A stretch of 64,000 nt of DNA from Aureispira anguillae (GTDB taxonomy: Bacteria; Bacteroidota; Bacteroidia; Chitinophagales; Saprospiraceae), in contig NZ_AP026867.1 of assembly GCF_026000115.1 (NCBI RefSeq), positions 465,501-529,500 on the forward strand, written 5' to 3'. The number at the start of each line of letters is the position of its first letter. Position 1 is the stretch's first letter. Under the pieces are notes generated by a model. That model was not told the origin of the DNA. It did no database searches and saw nothing but the letters and a program-made list of their open reading frames with translations. Below, piece after piece: positions 33,235 through 41,816 of this stretch. The translations under genes and the position numbers were made by a program.

Positions 33235-34758
33235 TTATTCTTCAGTCGTTGTTTCTAATTGTTGAATGGCTTGAAGCAATGCTTTTCCATTGGGAGAGCC
33301 TAAACCAGTACAAGGATCCCATCCATAGGCTGCTATATACAAGCCATTGTTGCCTTGGGGAGCTTGTATAAAAGCATTGCTATTTTCTAGTTGGTATAGT
33401 AGGTTATTAATAAATCCTAATTGATAGCCTAAGGATTGGTTTAATCGGGCAATGAGAGCTGCCCAAAGTGGGGTTGATAGACTAGTGCCTCCCATTGGCA
33501 TCCAGGCACCATTAAATACAATCTTATAAGCCGAAGCCATTGCTGCGTTAGCCGCTATGTCGGGGATTGCTCGACCATTGGTGGGATTGTACCCTACATA
33601 TTGTGGATGACGACTTAGGTAAAGGTTGGAAGCCGTTTGCTGATAGGCTGGTATTGGTATTCTGCGGCTATAGCCTCCGCCTGTTCCAACCATGGTATTG
33701 GATACCTGTTCGTACCAAACCCTATTTTGAGTTAGCTGCCCATTTTGTATCTGAATGGTTGTTCCTCCACAGCCCAAAACAAATGGATTGTTTGTTGGTA
33801 CATTGACATTGGGATATTGCAAGCCATTGTAAGCACCGTGATCGCCAGAAGCTGCAATTACTGTAATTCCTCGTAACGCTGCTTCATAAAAAGCACTATT
33901 TAGTTCTTGAAGCTCAGTTTCACTATAATTGAACTCAGAACCTGCCCAACTAATGGATAAAATAGTAGGGTTGTTTTTAGTGTCGCTAAGTGCTGTTTTT
34001 ACTGCTTCGATAATGCTTTTACCATAGTAAATAACAAGTTTTGCCTTGGGAGCAAGAGCCCCTGCAATTTGGATGTCAGAAGTTACTTCTACATTTTCAT
34101 TGGCGGGTACTTTTGAAGGAGCGCCAACGACTTCAATGGTTGGGACTTCCAAGCCGAGCCCCTGAAAAAATTGTGTCATATCTTGATGGGTAAAGGTGCC
34201 CCCTAGTTCGATAAGACCAATGGTTTGCCCTTTTCCATCTCCTTCTGGAAAGTTATAGGCTTGTATAAAATCTAGTGGAGAATAGCTTGTTGTTGCACTT
34301 ATTGTTTTATCTATTTTAGAAGAGGTTGGGCGTTGTTCAAAGTGTTGTTTGATAAAACCACGGTGTGGTTTTTTGGTATCGGAATCAACTTCTGTTTCAG
34401 GAATAGCCTTAGTTGTATCAAATGTTAGGTCGCCCAAGTTATTGAGTACATTTAGTGTCTCAGAAGTTACAGAATCTCTTTTGTCCTCAATAGATTGGAA
34501 GAGGTTAGCAGTTGCGTGAAGCACTACTTCTCTTTTTAGAGGGTTAAATTCAGCTTTGATTTCTTTTTGAGCAGCAAATTTAAGTAAGTTATTTACTTCA
34601 TCTTTGGGGATAGAAAAACGCTTTTGATATTCCGAAAAGCTAATGTAATTTCGATTTTTTGGGTGTTGGCTTAGTAGATCATTTAATTGTTTTTGCTCGT
34701 TTTCGGAATGGGATGCGGGAGGGGAATAAAATCGGACTTCAATGGTGCTGTTCAACAT
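33235..34758 (-). CDS. S53 family (sedolisin/kumamolisin-like) serine-carboxyl peptidase
   Basis: 507 residues. Residues 1-~95 match a pro-kumamolisin activation domain (YISFSEYQKRFSIPKDEV). The catalytic domain has the S53 tetrad: Glu224 and Asp228 in ENVEVTSDIQIAGALAPKAK, oxyanion Asp306 in IAASGDHGAY, and Ser426 in GGTSLSTPLWAALI. The calcium-site tail DPCTGLGSPNG is present. No signal peptide is visible, unusual for a normally secreted acid protease, so it may work in the cytoplasm or use a non-Sec route. As first gene of the operon with candidate RiPP substrates, a maturation or leader-removal role is the best inference. It could alternatively be a broad nutrient protease. Confidence 0.92.
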   Translation of the reverse strand: MLNSTIEVRFYSPPASHSENEQKQLNDLLSQHPKNRNYISFSEYQKRFSIPKDEVNNLLKFAAQKEIKAEFNPLKREVVLHATANLFQSIEDKRDSVTSETLNVLNNLGDLTFDTTKAIPETEVDSDTKKPHRGFIKQHFEQRPTSSKIDKTISATTSYSPLDFIQAYNFPEGDGKGQTIGLIELGGTFTHQDMTQFFQGLGLEVPTIEVVGAPSKVPANENVEVTSDIQIAGALAPKAKLVIYYGKSIIEAVKTALSDTKNNPTILSISWAGSEFNYSETELQELNSAFYEAALRGITVIAASGDHGAYNGLQYPNVNVPTNNPFVLGCGGTTIQIQNGQLTQNRVWYEQVSNTMVGTGGGYSRRIPIPAYQQTASNLYLSRHPQYVGYNPTNGRAIPDIAANAAMASAYKIVFNGAWMPMGGTSLSTPLWAALIARLNQSLGYQLGFINNLLYQLENSNAFIQAPQGNNGLYIAAYGWDPCTGLGSPNGKALLQAIQQLETTTEE

Positions 34759-34870
34759 TGGATTTAATATTTTTTGAGTTAAGTGGGATGGTTCAATTAA
34801 TTAATTTTATCCAATAGAATCAATCTCTATTTTTTGCAACACAAAGATGATGTTTTAATATGTTATTTTA

Positions 34871-34913
34871 GTAGGTATTTATACTTGTTTTTAATATGTA
34901 GGTATTTATACTT
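34871..34913 (-). promoter_or_regulatory. 16-bp direct repeats upstream of the S53/RiPP-type operon
   Basis: GTAGGTATTTATACTT occurs at 34871-34886 and again, identically, at 34898-34913 (27 bases start to start), 113 bp before the operon's ATG. Tandem sites at this spacing suggest binding of a regulator on nearly the same face of the helix. No clear TAnnTTTG element was found. Confidence 0.5.
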
Positions 34914-34990
34914 ATTTGTTGTTGAGTTTGTTATGTATTTGTGTTTTGTTTATTTTTTAAAAGAAGAGAAGGTGTTGATCTAAAAAAAAT

Positions 34991-35026
34991 ACCCTCCAAG
35001 TACTATTTTATAAGTACTTGGAGGGT
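34991..35026 (-). terminator. terminator of the UPF0314 gene
   Basis: ACCCTCCAAGTACT / AGTACTTGGAGGGT, a perfect 14-bp stem with an 8-base loop, followed on the minus strand by ATTTTTTTTA. Confidence 0.85.
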
Positions 35027-35059
35027 TTAAGAAAGATCTGCTCTTAATAATCTTTATCC

Positions 35060-35100
35060 ATTACTCTGCTAGAGACCACGTAGATAATTAGCAGCGTATT
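35060..35100. repeat. 41-bp minimal family 1 element
   Basis: ATTACTCTGCT (35060-35070) and AGCAGCGTATT (35090-35100) are the family 1 termini with only 19 bp between them. The same two termini bound the 120-bp copy at 52718-52837. Confidence 0.6.
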
Positions 35101-35121
35101 ACTTTATGTTGTATTCAAAAT

Positions 35122-35700
35122 TTATAAACTAGTAGTCATTACAGCTTGCCATTCTCTGATGCTATCTAAAGGATACACTAACATAATAACATTAATAATT
35201 AAACTATCTCGAATGGTCAAAATTAGCCCAATTTCTACTAGAATGAACAGCATAACCGATTTGGCAAAGCCTAGATAATGGGCTACAATAAAACCTAAAC
35301 CACAATAGAATAAATCGCCCATAGAGTTAACAATACTATCTCCTGTATAACCTAAAGCACCTGCATCTCTATAACGTTCAATAATAGTAGCTGAGTTTTC
35401 TGCAATTTCCCAGATGGCTTCCAATAGTACAGCAATATTAAATCGCCATATCCAAGAGATTTTGGACGCCAACGGATATAATATTCCAAAAAACAAAATG
35501 CCATGTAGTAAATGAGAAAAACTATATGGGTCTGTCCAATGCTGCGAGTTTTGGTCGCTCCAAGCATCACCTATCCAAAAATAAAAATTGCCATTAGCAG
35601 CCAACCAATTTCTACCCTGAAATTGTAAAATGAATGCCGTACCAATGATTAGGAAGAAAAGTGCACAGTAAGCGATGGGGGAATTTTTTTGTTGAGACAT
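35122..35700 (-). CDS. UPF0314/DUF2585 family membrane protein
   Basis: 192 residues with about five membrane segments. The family blocks are present: WIGDAWSDQNSQHWTDPYSF, SHLLHGILFFGILY, EAIWEIAENSATIIERYRD, YTGDSIVNSMGDLFYCGLG. Members are inner-membrane proteins of unknown function with conserved acidic residues inside the membrane (the E-xx-WE-xx-EN and DS-xx-NS-xx-D motifs), suggestive of a metal- or lipid-related enzyme. Single gene, its own terminator. Downstream is the S53 operon on the same strand; upstream dapB is closed by a terminator. Confidence 0.82.
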   Translation of the reverse strand: MSQQKNSPIAYCALFFLIIGTAFILQFQGRNWLAANGNFYFWIGDAWSDQNSQHWTDPYSFSHLLHGILFFGILYPLASKISWIWRFNIAVLLEAIWEIAENSATIIERYRDAGALGYTGDSIVNSMGDLFYCGLGFIVAHYLGFAKSVMLFILVEIGLILTIRDSLIINVIMLVYPLDSIREWQAVMTTSL

Positions 35701-35839
35701 GAGAGTGTGGAGTTAAGGATGGGGCTGTCAAAGAATGAAAAAAATCAAATCATAGATTTGAAAAAGATATCTAGTAAATTATTACATTTTTGAATAAAAA
35801 CGGCACTTAAGTTATATAAAATGAAATGTTTATAAAAAA

Positions 35840-35873
35840 AATAAGCATTACCTCGATAGAAGTAATGCTTATT
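35840..35873 (-). terminator. terminator of dapB
   Basis: AATAAGCATTAC / GTAATGCTTATT with a 10-base loop, followed on the minus strand by TTTTTTTATA; 22 bases after the dapB stop. Confidence 0.88.
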
Positions 35874-35894
35874 CAGACCATGCGCAGTAGAAAA

Positions 35895-36623
35895 TTAGCT
35901 CAACTGTAATAAGTCATTCATACCAAAAACGCCTTTTTTATCAATCAACCATTGAGCGGCAAGAATCGCCCCAGAAGCAAAACCTTCTCGCCCTTTTGCT
36001 GTATGTTTGATTTCTAATTCATCAATAGCAGAATGATATTGAATAACATGCGTGCCAGGAGTATTGCCAATACGTTTTGCCGTGATTGGAATACAATTAT
36101 TAGCAATTTTTTTATTTTCTTCTTGTAGTTGATAACCTTGGAGGCTGTCAATTTTTTCAAGAATACCCTCCGCTAATGTGACCGCAGTTCCACTAGGAGC
36201 ATCAAGTTTTTGGGTATGATGGATTTCTTCCATTTCGACTTGATATTCTTGGTGAGTACTCATAATTTGAGCCAAATGCTTATTTAGTTCAAAAAAGATA
36301 TTTACCCCAATACTAAAGTTAGAAGCATAAAAGAAAGCACCATTATTGGTTTTGCACCAGTCGCTTACTTCTTGATATTGATCCAACCAAGCTGTTGTGC
36401 CCGATACAACAGGCAAGCCAGCTTTTAGGCAGGTCATAATATTAGAATAGGCCACTTCAGGTTGAGAAAATTCAATGGCAACATCTGCTTGCTTTAGGTT
36501 CTCAGCTGTAAATGTTTCTAAGTTGTCTGCATTAATTTTGAGTACAACTTCATGACCTTGTTCGTTTGCTAAGCGCTCAATGGTACGTCCCATTTTGCCA
36601 TAGCCAATCATTGCTATTTTCAT
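35895..36623 (-). CDS. dapB: 4-hydroxy-tetrahydrodipicolinate reductase
   Basis: 242 residues. DapB reduces the dihydrodipicolinate precursor with NAD(P)H in lysine and diaminopimelate synthesis. Visible marks: IAMIGYGKMGRTIERLA at the N-terminus (Rossmann dinucleotide site), a GTTAWL segment, YASNFSIGVNIFFELN, the catalytic EEIHHTQKLDAPSGTAVTLA and a C-terminal GREGFASGAILAAQWL. Slightly shorter than the E. coli enzyme, as usual in Bacteroidota. Its ATG is only 18 bp after the stop of an unknown gene belonging to a DUF262/AAA cassette, so this essential gene is apparently read at least partly from the cassette's transcript. Confidence 0.95.
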   Translation of the reverse strand: MKIAMIGYGKMGRTIERLANEQGHEVVLKINADNLETFTAENLKQADVAIEFSQPEVAYSNIMTCLKAGLPVVSGTTAWLDQYQEVSDWCKTNNGAFFYASNFSIGVNIFFELNKHLAQIMSTHQEYQVEMEEIHHTQKLDAPSGTAVTLAEGILEKIDSLQGYQLQEENKKIANNCIPITAKRIGNTPGTHVIQYHSAIDELEIKHTAKGREGFASGAILAAQWLIDKKGVFGMNDLLQLS

Positions 36624-36641
36624 TAATTTATTAATTATTTA

Positions 36642-37598
36642 TTAAGTAGGGAGGTGTTTACCTACATAGCCGATGACGATTTTATTTTCTAGAATAAGAA
36701 AGTGCATTCGCTGACTAGAAGGAAAATTTTTTATATGATAACCAAAGAAATAAGATTCTCCATTATATCGGAACAAACGATGGCGACTCAATTTATCATT
36801 ATTTTTAACGCTATCACTTTCGTCGGAAATATTTAATTGTGTAAAATCTATGAGATCAGTGTAGTTTGGTGGAATATTTTTATCTAAGCAATCTATGATA
36901 TAGTCATTCAATGAAGTAATGGAGTCCCATATCCGTTGATGGAAAACAGGAGAGAATTCACCTTTTATTAGCTTTTTTTTAACTGTTGTGACTAATTGAA
37001 TATGTTCGAAAAGGGTTTCAAAATCATTTAAGAAAGTTTTGCTTTGTTGAAGATTTTGGATTTTTACCTGTTCGATTAATGAATAATGATGCTCCCAGTG
37101 AGCTACTGTTGTTACATTATTTACATTTTTTAAGGAGTGCTCTATTTCAGAGTCTCCATTTTTGAGTTCATGATGATCTATTAAGAAAGAAGGTGAATCC
37201 CATTTGGGATTGGAGTAAAAACTTAAGGCAAGTTGGTTTAATAGATAGCAAGCTCCTAACGAAGGAACAGAGATTTGTTGATAGAAGAAATCAGATAGTT
37301 GCGCTCGTTCTACTTCTATTTCTTCTATTGAAAGAATAGGACTTTGAGTAGATGCAATTAGTGCCTTAATTCTTCCTTTATATTCTTGATCTTGTTGTTC
37401 AATCCAAGTTCTTATATAAGTGTTACACCCAATAGGAATAGAATACCAACCAGAATCTAAACTATTGGTAATTCGAATAGTTTTGAAGTTTACTTTAGTG
37501 GCTTTTTTATAGATATCAAAGAAAAGTTTGAGAGCTTGATCTATATTTTCTTCTTGTTCAAATGGAAGAGAATGGTCATTCAAAATAAAATATTCCAT
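36642..37598 (-). CDS. unknown protein of a DUF262/AAA cassette, 318 aa
   Basis: No signal peptide, membrane helix or recognisable domain. It starts MEYFILNDHSLPFEQEENID and ends in a beta-rich module (LSRHRLFRYNGESYFFGYHI, MHFLILENKIVIGYVG). Central region has an HHELKNGDSEIEHSL segment, a possible acidic/His site, and long helices. The strong context clue is its place as third gene of a tight run: DUF262 gene, AAA ATPase, this gene, with an 18-bp gap to the ATPase. Partners of DUF3696 ATPases are often the effector or sensor of a two- or three-gene defence unit; here that is inference only. Confidence 0.65.
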   Translation of the reverse strand: MEYFILNDHSLPFEQEENIDQALKLFFDIYKKATKVNFKTIRITNSLDSGWYSIPIGCNTYIRTWIEQQDQEYKGRIKALIASTQSPILSIEEIEVERAQLSDFFYQQISVPSLGACYLLNQLALSFYSNPKWDSPSFLIDHHELKNGDSEIEHSLKNVNNVTTVAHWEHHYSLIEQVKIQNLQQSKTFLNDFETLFEHIQLVTTVKKKLIKGEFSPVFHQRIWDSITSLNDYIIDCLDKNIPPNYTDLIDFTQLNISDESDSVKNNDKLSRHRLFRYNGESYFFGYHIKNFPSSQRMHFLILENKIVIGYVGKHLPT

Positions 37599-37616
37599 GT
37601 GTAGGTATTTTATCAG

Positions 37617-38753
37617 TTAAGTGGGGCTGTCTAAGAGTTCATCTAATTTATTTTCCCATTCGTCAAAAAAACCTTTAGGCCACTCATCTAGTCGACCATT
37701 AGAATCTAAAAAGGGAGTAATAATATCAATAGAATGTTTTTCAAGAGATTCATCTTTTGAGAAATAGAATATGGAAACATTTTCTTTTGTCAATTGTTGT
37801 TTGTGCACAGCAACTCGAATACCATTTAGTATATGATCACTATGTGTTTCTATAAACAACTGGACACCAGATTGGGCTGCTAAACTAAGAAGTTTTCCTA
37901 GAGCACTTTGCCCTGCTGGGGCTAGATGAGATTCTGGATTTTCAATAAGTATAATATCATTAGGGCTTGATGCTAAAATGGCTGTAATTACAGGTAAAAC
38001 ATAGGTTAAACCAAAGCCTACATTTTGAGGTTTAAATTTATCTGTATATCCTTCTTTTGTTTTAAACTCATAAGCTAAAACAGCATAATCAATTTCCTCT
38101 ATTATATTGGCACTTATTTTGATACCTTCACAAATTTCAGACATCCAGAGATTTACTTGACTAAGTAATTCGTCATTTACACTTTTAGGATACAATAGTG
38201 CTTTATTTTTTATTGGTTTAGTTTCATTTTGTGCTAAAAAATGTGTTGTGTATTCTCCTTTTATACCAATACTATTTAGTGTATTAATATAATAATCAGA
38301 TACACGATGAGTTTGATCAGGGGCTACTCTTTCTGCTGCTAAATAAGTAAAGTTTTTATTAAATAAAGATTTAGTGCGTAATTGTTGAGTGCTCAGATTA
38401 CTACCTTGATTTTTATGAGGTTTTCCTTTTTGCAAGTCAGAGTTGCTTATATAATTATATAGAACATTTAATTGATCTCCATTTTCCCAAGACAGTGCAA
38501 AATGAAAAAGGTCCTCTGTAGTTCCATAAGTTAGAATATCTTTACCTTTTCCAACATTAATATAATCCCCTGTTAGCCTAAGACCATTTTCTAATAATGT
38601 ATTCTGTTCAAATGATTGTCTTAATAATAGAAGTACTTGAATTAAAGAAGATTTACCAACACTGTTTTTACCCGTAATTAAATTAAGATTGCTTAAGGGC
38701 AAGTCTACTTCATCAAGTATCTTATAATTCTTAATGTATATATTAGAAATCAT
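37617..38753 (-). CDS. AAA ATPase with DUF3696 C-terminus (OLD/RecF-like)
   Basis: 378 residues. Walker A GKNSVGKSS at 28-36, opening ISNIYIKNYKILDEVDLPLS typical of SMC/RecF-like AAA_15 proteins; Walker B-type DIILIENPESHLAPAGQSAL with a signature-like region; switch His in LFIETHSDHILNGIR. The end, NGRLDEWPKGFFDEWENKL, is the DUF3696 tail. Such ATPases occur in anti-phage modules with separate effectors, similar to Gabija and retron partners. It overlaps the upstream DUF262 gene by four bases (ATGA), so they are translationally coupled and their products probably act together. Confidence 0.9.
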   Translation of the reverse strand: MISNIYIKNYKILDEVDLPLSNLNLITGKNSVGKSSLIQVLLLLRQSFEQNTLLENGLRLTGDYINVGKGKDILTYGTTEDLFHFALSWENGDQLNVLYNYISNSDLQKGKPHKNQGSNLSTQQLRTKSLFNKNFTYLAAERVAPDQTHRVSDYYINTLNSIGIKGEYTTHFLAQNETKPIKNKALLYPKSVNDELLSQVNLWMSEICEGIKISANIIEEIDYAVLAYEFKTKEGYTDKFKPQNVGFGLTYVLPVITAILASSPNDIILIENPESHLAPAGQSALGKLLSLAAQSGVQLFIETHSDHILNGIRVAVHKQQLTKENVSIFYFSKDESLEKHSIDIITPFLDSNGRLDEWPKGFFDEWENKLDELLDSPT

Positions 38754-39874
38754 TTTGTATGTTTTTGAATTATACTATTTATGGTTTCAAATCTTTTGGT
38801 AACACTCGTTTTATGTCCTGTGGAATATGTAATTGATCCATGGAAATCATTTTTTTCAAACAATGCTATATAGTCTTTTAAAAATGAGACCTTTTGTTGC
38901 TTTAAATGATCTTTTTGAGCGTGAGATAAATTTGAGAATAAGACAGTAATAACCTCAAATAAAGCTCGATTAATTGATTTATGTTTTTTATTTGTTTGTT
39001 TAGAGAGTTTAATAAAAGTATCTTCACCAAAAATATCTTTTGCAAGCTCTAGAGCTTCTAAAAGTTCTTTTTTTAACCTTTCTAATTGAACTTTAGGAGC
39101 CTTACCAAGTGTTTCCATTGCATTATTGAGGAATGTAATCATTGGAGCTCTATAGTTAGTATAAGGTTCTAGTTTTAAAGCAATGTATCTAAGCACTAAC
39201 TCTCTATCTGACATTCGTTTATTAGAAACACGAACAACTTTTTTAAAAAGAGATTCTTGTGTAATCTGTTTTAAATATTCTGATGCTTGACCAGAATGAA
39301 CACCTTGACTTAAGGCGTGTCTAATTTCTTGAGGTTTTAATGGAGTATTGCCAGTATTAATTCTATGAAAAAGACTATATTTTACATTAGGAGGAGTATC
39401 GCGTTTTATTAAGTATGCTGTAACTTGTGCTTCATCTATTCTACGTTGCAGTATTCTAGGCAAATCATCATATGATGATTTGTTGTATTCTTTTAGAAAT
39501 TCTAATTCATCTAATTCTAGTGTTTTGTCTATGACAAAGGCTTTAATTGTAGATAGTCGTTGAACTCCATCTACTACCTTCCAAGAATTATCATCTGAAG
39601 CATCAAAATAAAAGGCTGGTAGAGGAAAACGAATAAGCAACGATTCGATTAATCTACTTTGTGTTTTTTTTGACCACAGACCTATAGATCGTTGAAATTC
39701 AGGTTTTAAGTCTATTTCTTCATACTGTAGACGTTTGATGAAAGCGTCCATAGTTGTTTGTTTTGCCTGAATGTCTATCTTAGTAGGATCAAAAGGAGTT
39801 GTTAAATCTGTCATTTCTTTAAACAAATCCTTTTCCTCATCTTTATCAAATCCTATTGTTTGTTTCTGTTTCAA
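38750..39874 (-). CDS. DUF262 (ParB-like/GmrSD N-terminal) domain protein
   Basis: 374 residues. Residues ~40-200 carry the DUF262 fold: LQYEEIDLKPEFQRSIGLWS, ESLLIRFPLPAFYFDAS, WKVVDGVQRLSTIKAFV (the DGxQR nucleotide-binding signature), then RRIDEAQVTAYLIKRDTPPN and FHRINTGNTPLKPQEIRHAL. The C-terminal half is helical and Lys-rich. No DUF1524 HNH module is visible, so this is not a complete GmrSD enzyme. DUF262 proteins hydrolyse NTPs or sense modified DNA in several defence systems. First gene of the cassette with the AAA ATPase. Confidence 0.88.
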   Translation of the reverse strand: MKQKQTIGFDKDEEKDLFKEMTDLTTPFDPTKIDIQAKQTTMDAFIKRLQYEEIDLKPEFQRSIGLWSKKTQSRLIESLLIRFPLPAFYFDASDDNSWKVVDGVQRLSTIKAFVIDKTLELDELEFLKEYNKSSYDDLPRILQRRIDEAQVTAYLIKRDTPPNVKYSLFHRINTGNTPLKPQEIRHALSQGVHSGQASEYLKQITQESLFKKVVRVSNKRMSDRELVLRYIALKLEPYTNYRAPMITFLNNAMETLGKAPKVQLERLKKELLEALELAKDIFGEDTFIKLSKQTNKKHKSINRALFEVITVLFSNLSHAQKDHLKQQKVSFLKDYIALFEKNDFHGSITYSTGHKTSVTKRFETINSIIQKHTK

Positions 39875-39916
39875 TTCCTAACAGTTTGAATAGAGAATAG
39901 TAATTTATAAACTAAA

Positions 39917-39943
39917 ATAGGGAATATGATTCATATTCCCTAT
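39917..39943 (-). terminator. near-perfect palindrome after pruA
   Basis: ATAGGGAATATGA, one base, then its reverse complement. The position between the pruA stop and the DUF262 start suggests a terminator, but no good U tract follows, so an operator for the DUF262 cassette is equally possible. Confidence 0.45.
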
Positions 39944-39966
39944 ATAATATAGTTATTAATTGTTCT

Positions 39967-41598
39967 TTAAGCCTCATCCAAGAAAGGATAACGATAATCT
40001 GTTGGAGGTACAAATGTTTCTTTAATCGTGCGAGGAGAAACCCAACGCAATAAATTTAAGATAGAACCTGCTTTATCATTGGTTCCAGAAGCACGACCAC
40101 CACCAAAAGGTTGTTGACCAACAACAGCGCCCGTAGGTTTGTCATTGATGTAGAAATTACCAGCAGTATGGCGCAATCTATGTGCTGCTTTTTCGATTAC
40201 TTGACGATCAACAGCAAACAAAGCACCTGTTAGGGCATAAGGAGAAGAACCATCTAGGATGTCAATTGTTTCTTCAAATTTGTCATCTTCATAAACATAA
40301 ATGGTCAGTACTGGTCCGAAGAGTTCCTCACACATAGTGGTATATTTAGGATCATCTACTCTAAGTACAGTAGGAGCAATAAAATAGCCTTCTGACTTGT
40401 CATAAGTACCACCTGCTACAACTTCAACTCCTTCATCTGCAACAGCACGATCAATATAAGCGCTGATTTTATCAAAAGCAGTTTCGCTAATAACAGCATT
40501 GATAAAGTTAGAAAAATCTTCAACAGATCCCATTTTCATGCTAGCCAAATCCTTTTGTAAGCTATCTTTGACAGCAGGCCACATACTTTGTGGGATATAA
40601 GCACGAGAAGCAGCAGAACATTTTTGTCCTTGATATTCAAAAGCACCACGAGATAGAGCTGTAGCTACTTCATTGGCATTGGCAGTTGGGTGTGCAATTA
40701 CATAATCTTTTCCACCTGTTTCACCTACAATACGAGGATAAGCATTGTACTTGCTGATGTTATTACCAATGGTTCTCCATAAGTTTTGGAAAACACCAGT
40801 AGAACCCGTGAAATGTAAACCTGCAAACTCTTTGTGGTTGAAGATGACATCACCAGTAGCAGGACCATCTGCCAAAACTAGATTAATAACACCATCTGGC
40901 AAACCTGCATCTTTGAATAGATCCATGATAACTTTAGCAGAATAAATTTGTGTTTCTGCTGGTTTCCAAACGACTACATTCCCCATCATTGCAGGAGCAG
41001 CGCATAGGTTCGCACAAATAGACGTAAAGTTAAAAGGAGTGATGGCAAAAACAAAGCCTTCTAGTGGACGATGCTCTAAGCGGTTCCACATACCAGGATT
41101 TGAGTCTGGTTGTTCTGTGTACAATTGAGTCATGTATTGTACATTGTAACGGAAAAAGTCAATCAATTCGCAAGCCGCATCAATCTCTGCTTGAAATGCA
41201 TTCTTAGATTGAGCCAACATGGTTGATGCATTTAATTTGGCACGATAAGGACCCGCCAACAATTCTGCTGCTTTTAAGAAAATAGCGGCACGATGTTCCC
41301 ATGCTGTATTTTCCCATGCTTCTTTGGCAGCCAAAGCAGCGTCAATTGCAGCTTCTACATGAGTAGCGTTTCCTTTGCTATAATGTCCTAAGATATGTTT
41401 CTTTTCGTGAGGAGGGTGCATGGCAACCTTGTTGTCTGTATGCACTTCCTTTCCATTTATAATCATTGGCACATCGGTTTGAGTTGCCTTGTAGACAGCC
41501 AATTGTGCTTTTAATTCTGCTCTTTCTTTGCTTCCTGGAGCATAGCTTTTTACCGGTTCGTTATTAGGTGTCGGCACCTTAAAAAATGCATTAGCCAT
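39967..41598 (-). CDS. pruA: L-glutamate gamma-semialdehyde dehydrogenase (1-pyrroline-5-carboxylate dehydrogenase)
   Basis: 543 residues, the length of the stand-alone bacterial/mitochondrial P5C dehydrogenases. It oxidises glutamate-gamma-semialdehyde to glutamate with NAD in proline breakdown. Aldehyde dehydrogenase marks: FVFAITPFNFTSICANL, VWKPAETQIYSAKV, LHFTGSTGVF, VGETGGKDYVI (catalytic Glu), EYQGQKCSAASRAYI (nucleophile Cys327) and EELFGPVLTIYVY, with the family-typical C-terminal GQQPFGGGRASGTNDKAG. No proline dehydrogenase (putA/prodh) gene is near. It has its own strong promoter. Confidence 0.96.
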   Translation of the reverse strand: MANAFFKVPTPNNEPVKSYAPGSKERAELKAQLAVYKATQTDVPMIINGKEVHTDNKVAMHPPHEKKHILGHYSKGNATHVEAAIDAALAAKEAWENTAWEHRAAIFLKAAELLAGPYRAKLNASTMLAQSKNAFQAEIDAACELIDFFRYNVQYMTQLYTEQPDSNPGMWNRLEHRPLEGFVFAITPFNFTSICANLCAAPAMMGNVVVWKPAETQIYSAKVIMDLFKDAGLPDGVINLVLADGPATGDVIFNHKEFAGLHFTGSTGVFQNLWRTIGNNISKYNAYPRIVGETGGKDYVIAHPTANANEVATALSRGAFEYQGQKCSAASRAYIPQSMWPAVKDSLQKDLASMKMGSVEDFSNFINAVISETAFDKISAYIDRAVADEGVEVVAGGTYDKSEGYFIAPTVLRVDDPKYTTMCEELFGPVLTIYVYEDDKFEETIDILDGSSPYALTGALFAVDRQVIEKAAHRLRHTAGNFYINDKPTGAVVGQQPFGGGRASGTNDKAGSILNLLRWVSPRTIKETFVPPTDYRYPFLDEA

Positions 41599-41642
41599 AG
41601 CGTTGTTGTTTTAATATTATAATATATACTATAGAAGAAGGT

Positions 41643-41672
41643 CAAAGGTAAGAAATGGAAGGAGAATTCAAA
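41643..41672 (-). promoter_or_regulatory. pruA promoter
   Basis: Minus-strand TTTG (41669-41672), 18-base spacer, TACCTTTG (41643-41650): a very good Bacteroidota primary promoter, 44 bases before the ATG. Confidence 0.75.
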
Positions 41673-41784
41673 AATTCTTATTGGTTTTGAATTGCTAAAA
41701 GGGGGAATTGTTGCTTTGATTTGAAGTGTACAGGGGAGTATGGGTTGCAGAGTGGTAGCTAAGCCAGAAGATGGAGGTATAAAT

Positions 41785-41816
41785 AGTTGAAAATGGCGTT
41801 ACTACCATTTTCAACT
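41785..41816. repeat. perfect 12-bp hairpin in the pruA upstream region
   Basis: AGTTGAAAATGG (41785-41796), 8-base loop, and its exact complement (41805-41816). No U tract follows. Role unknown. Confidence 0.45.
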
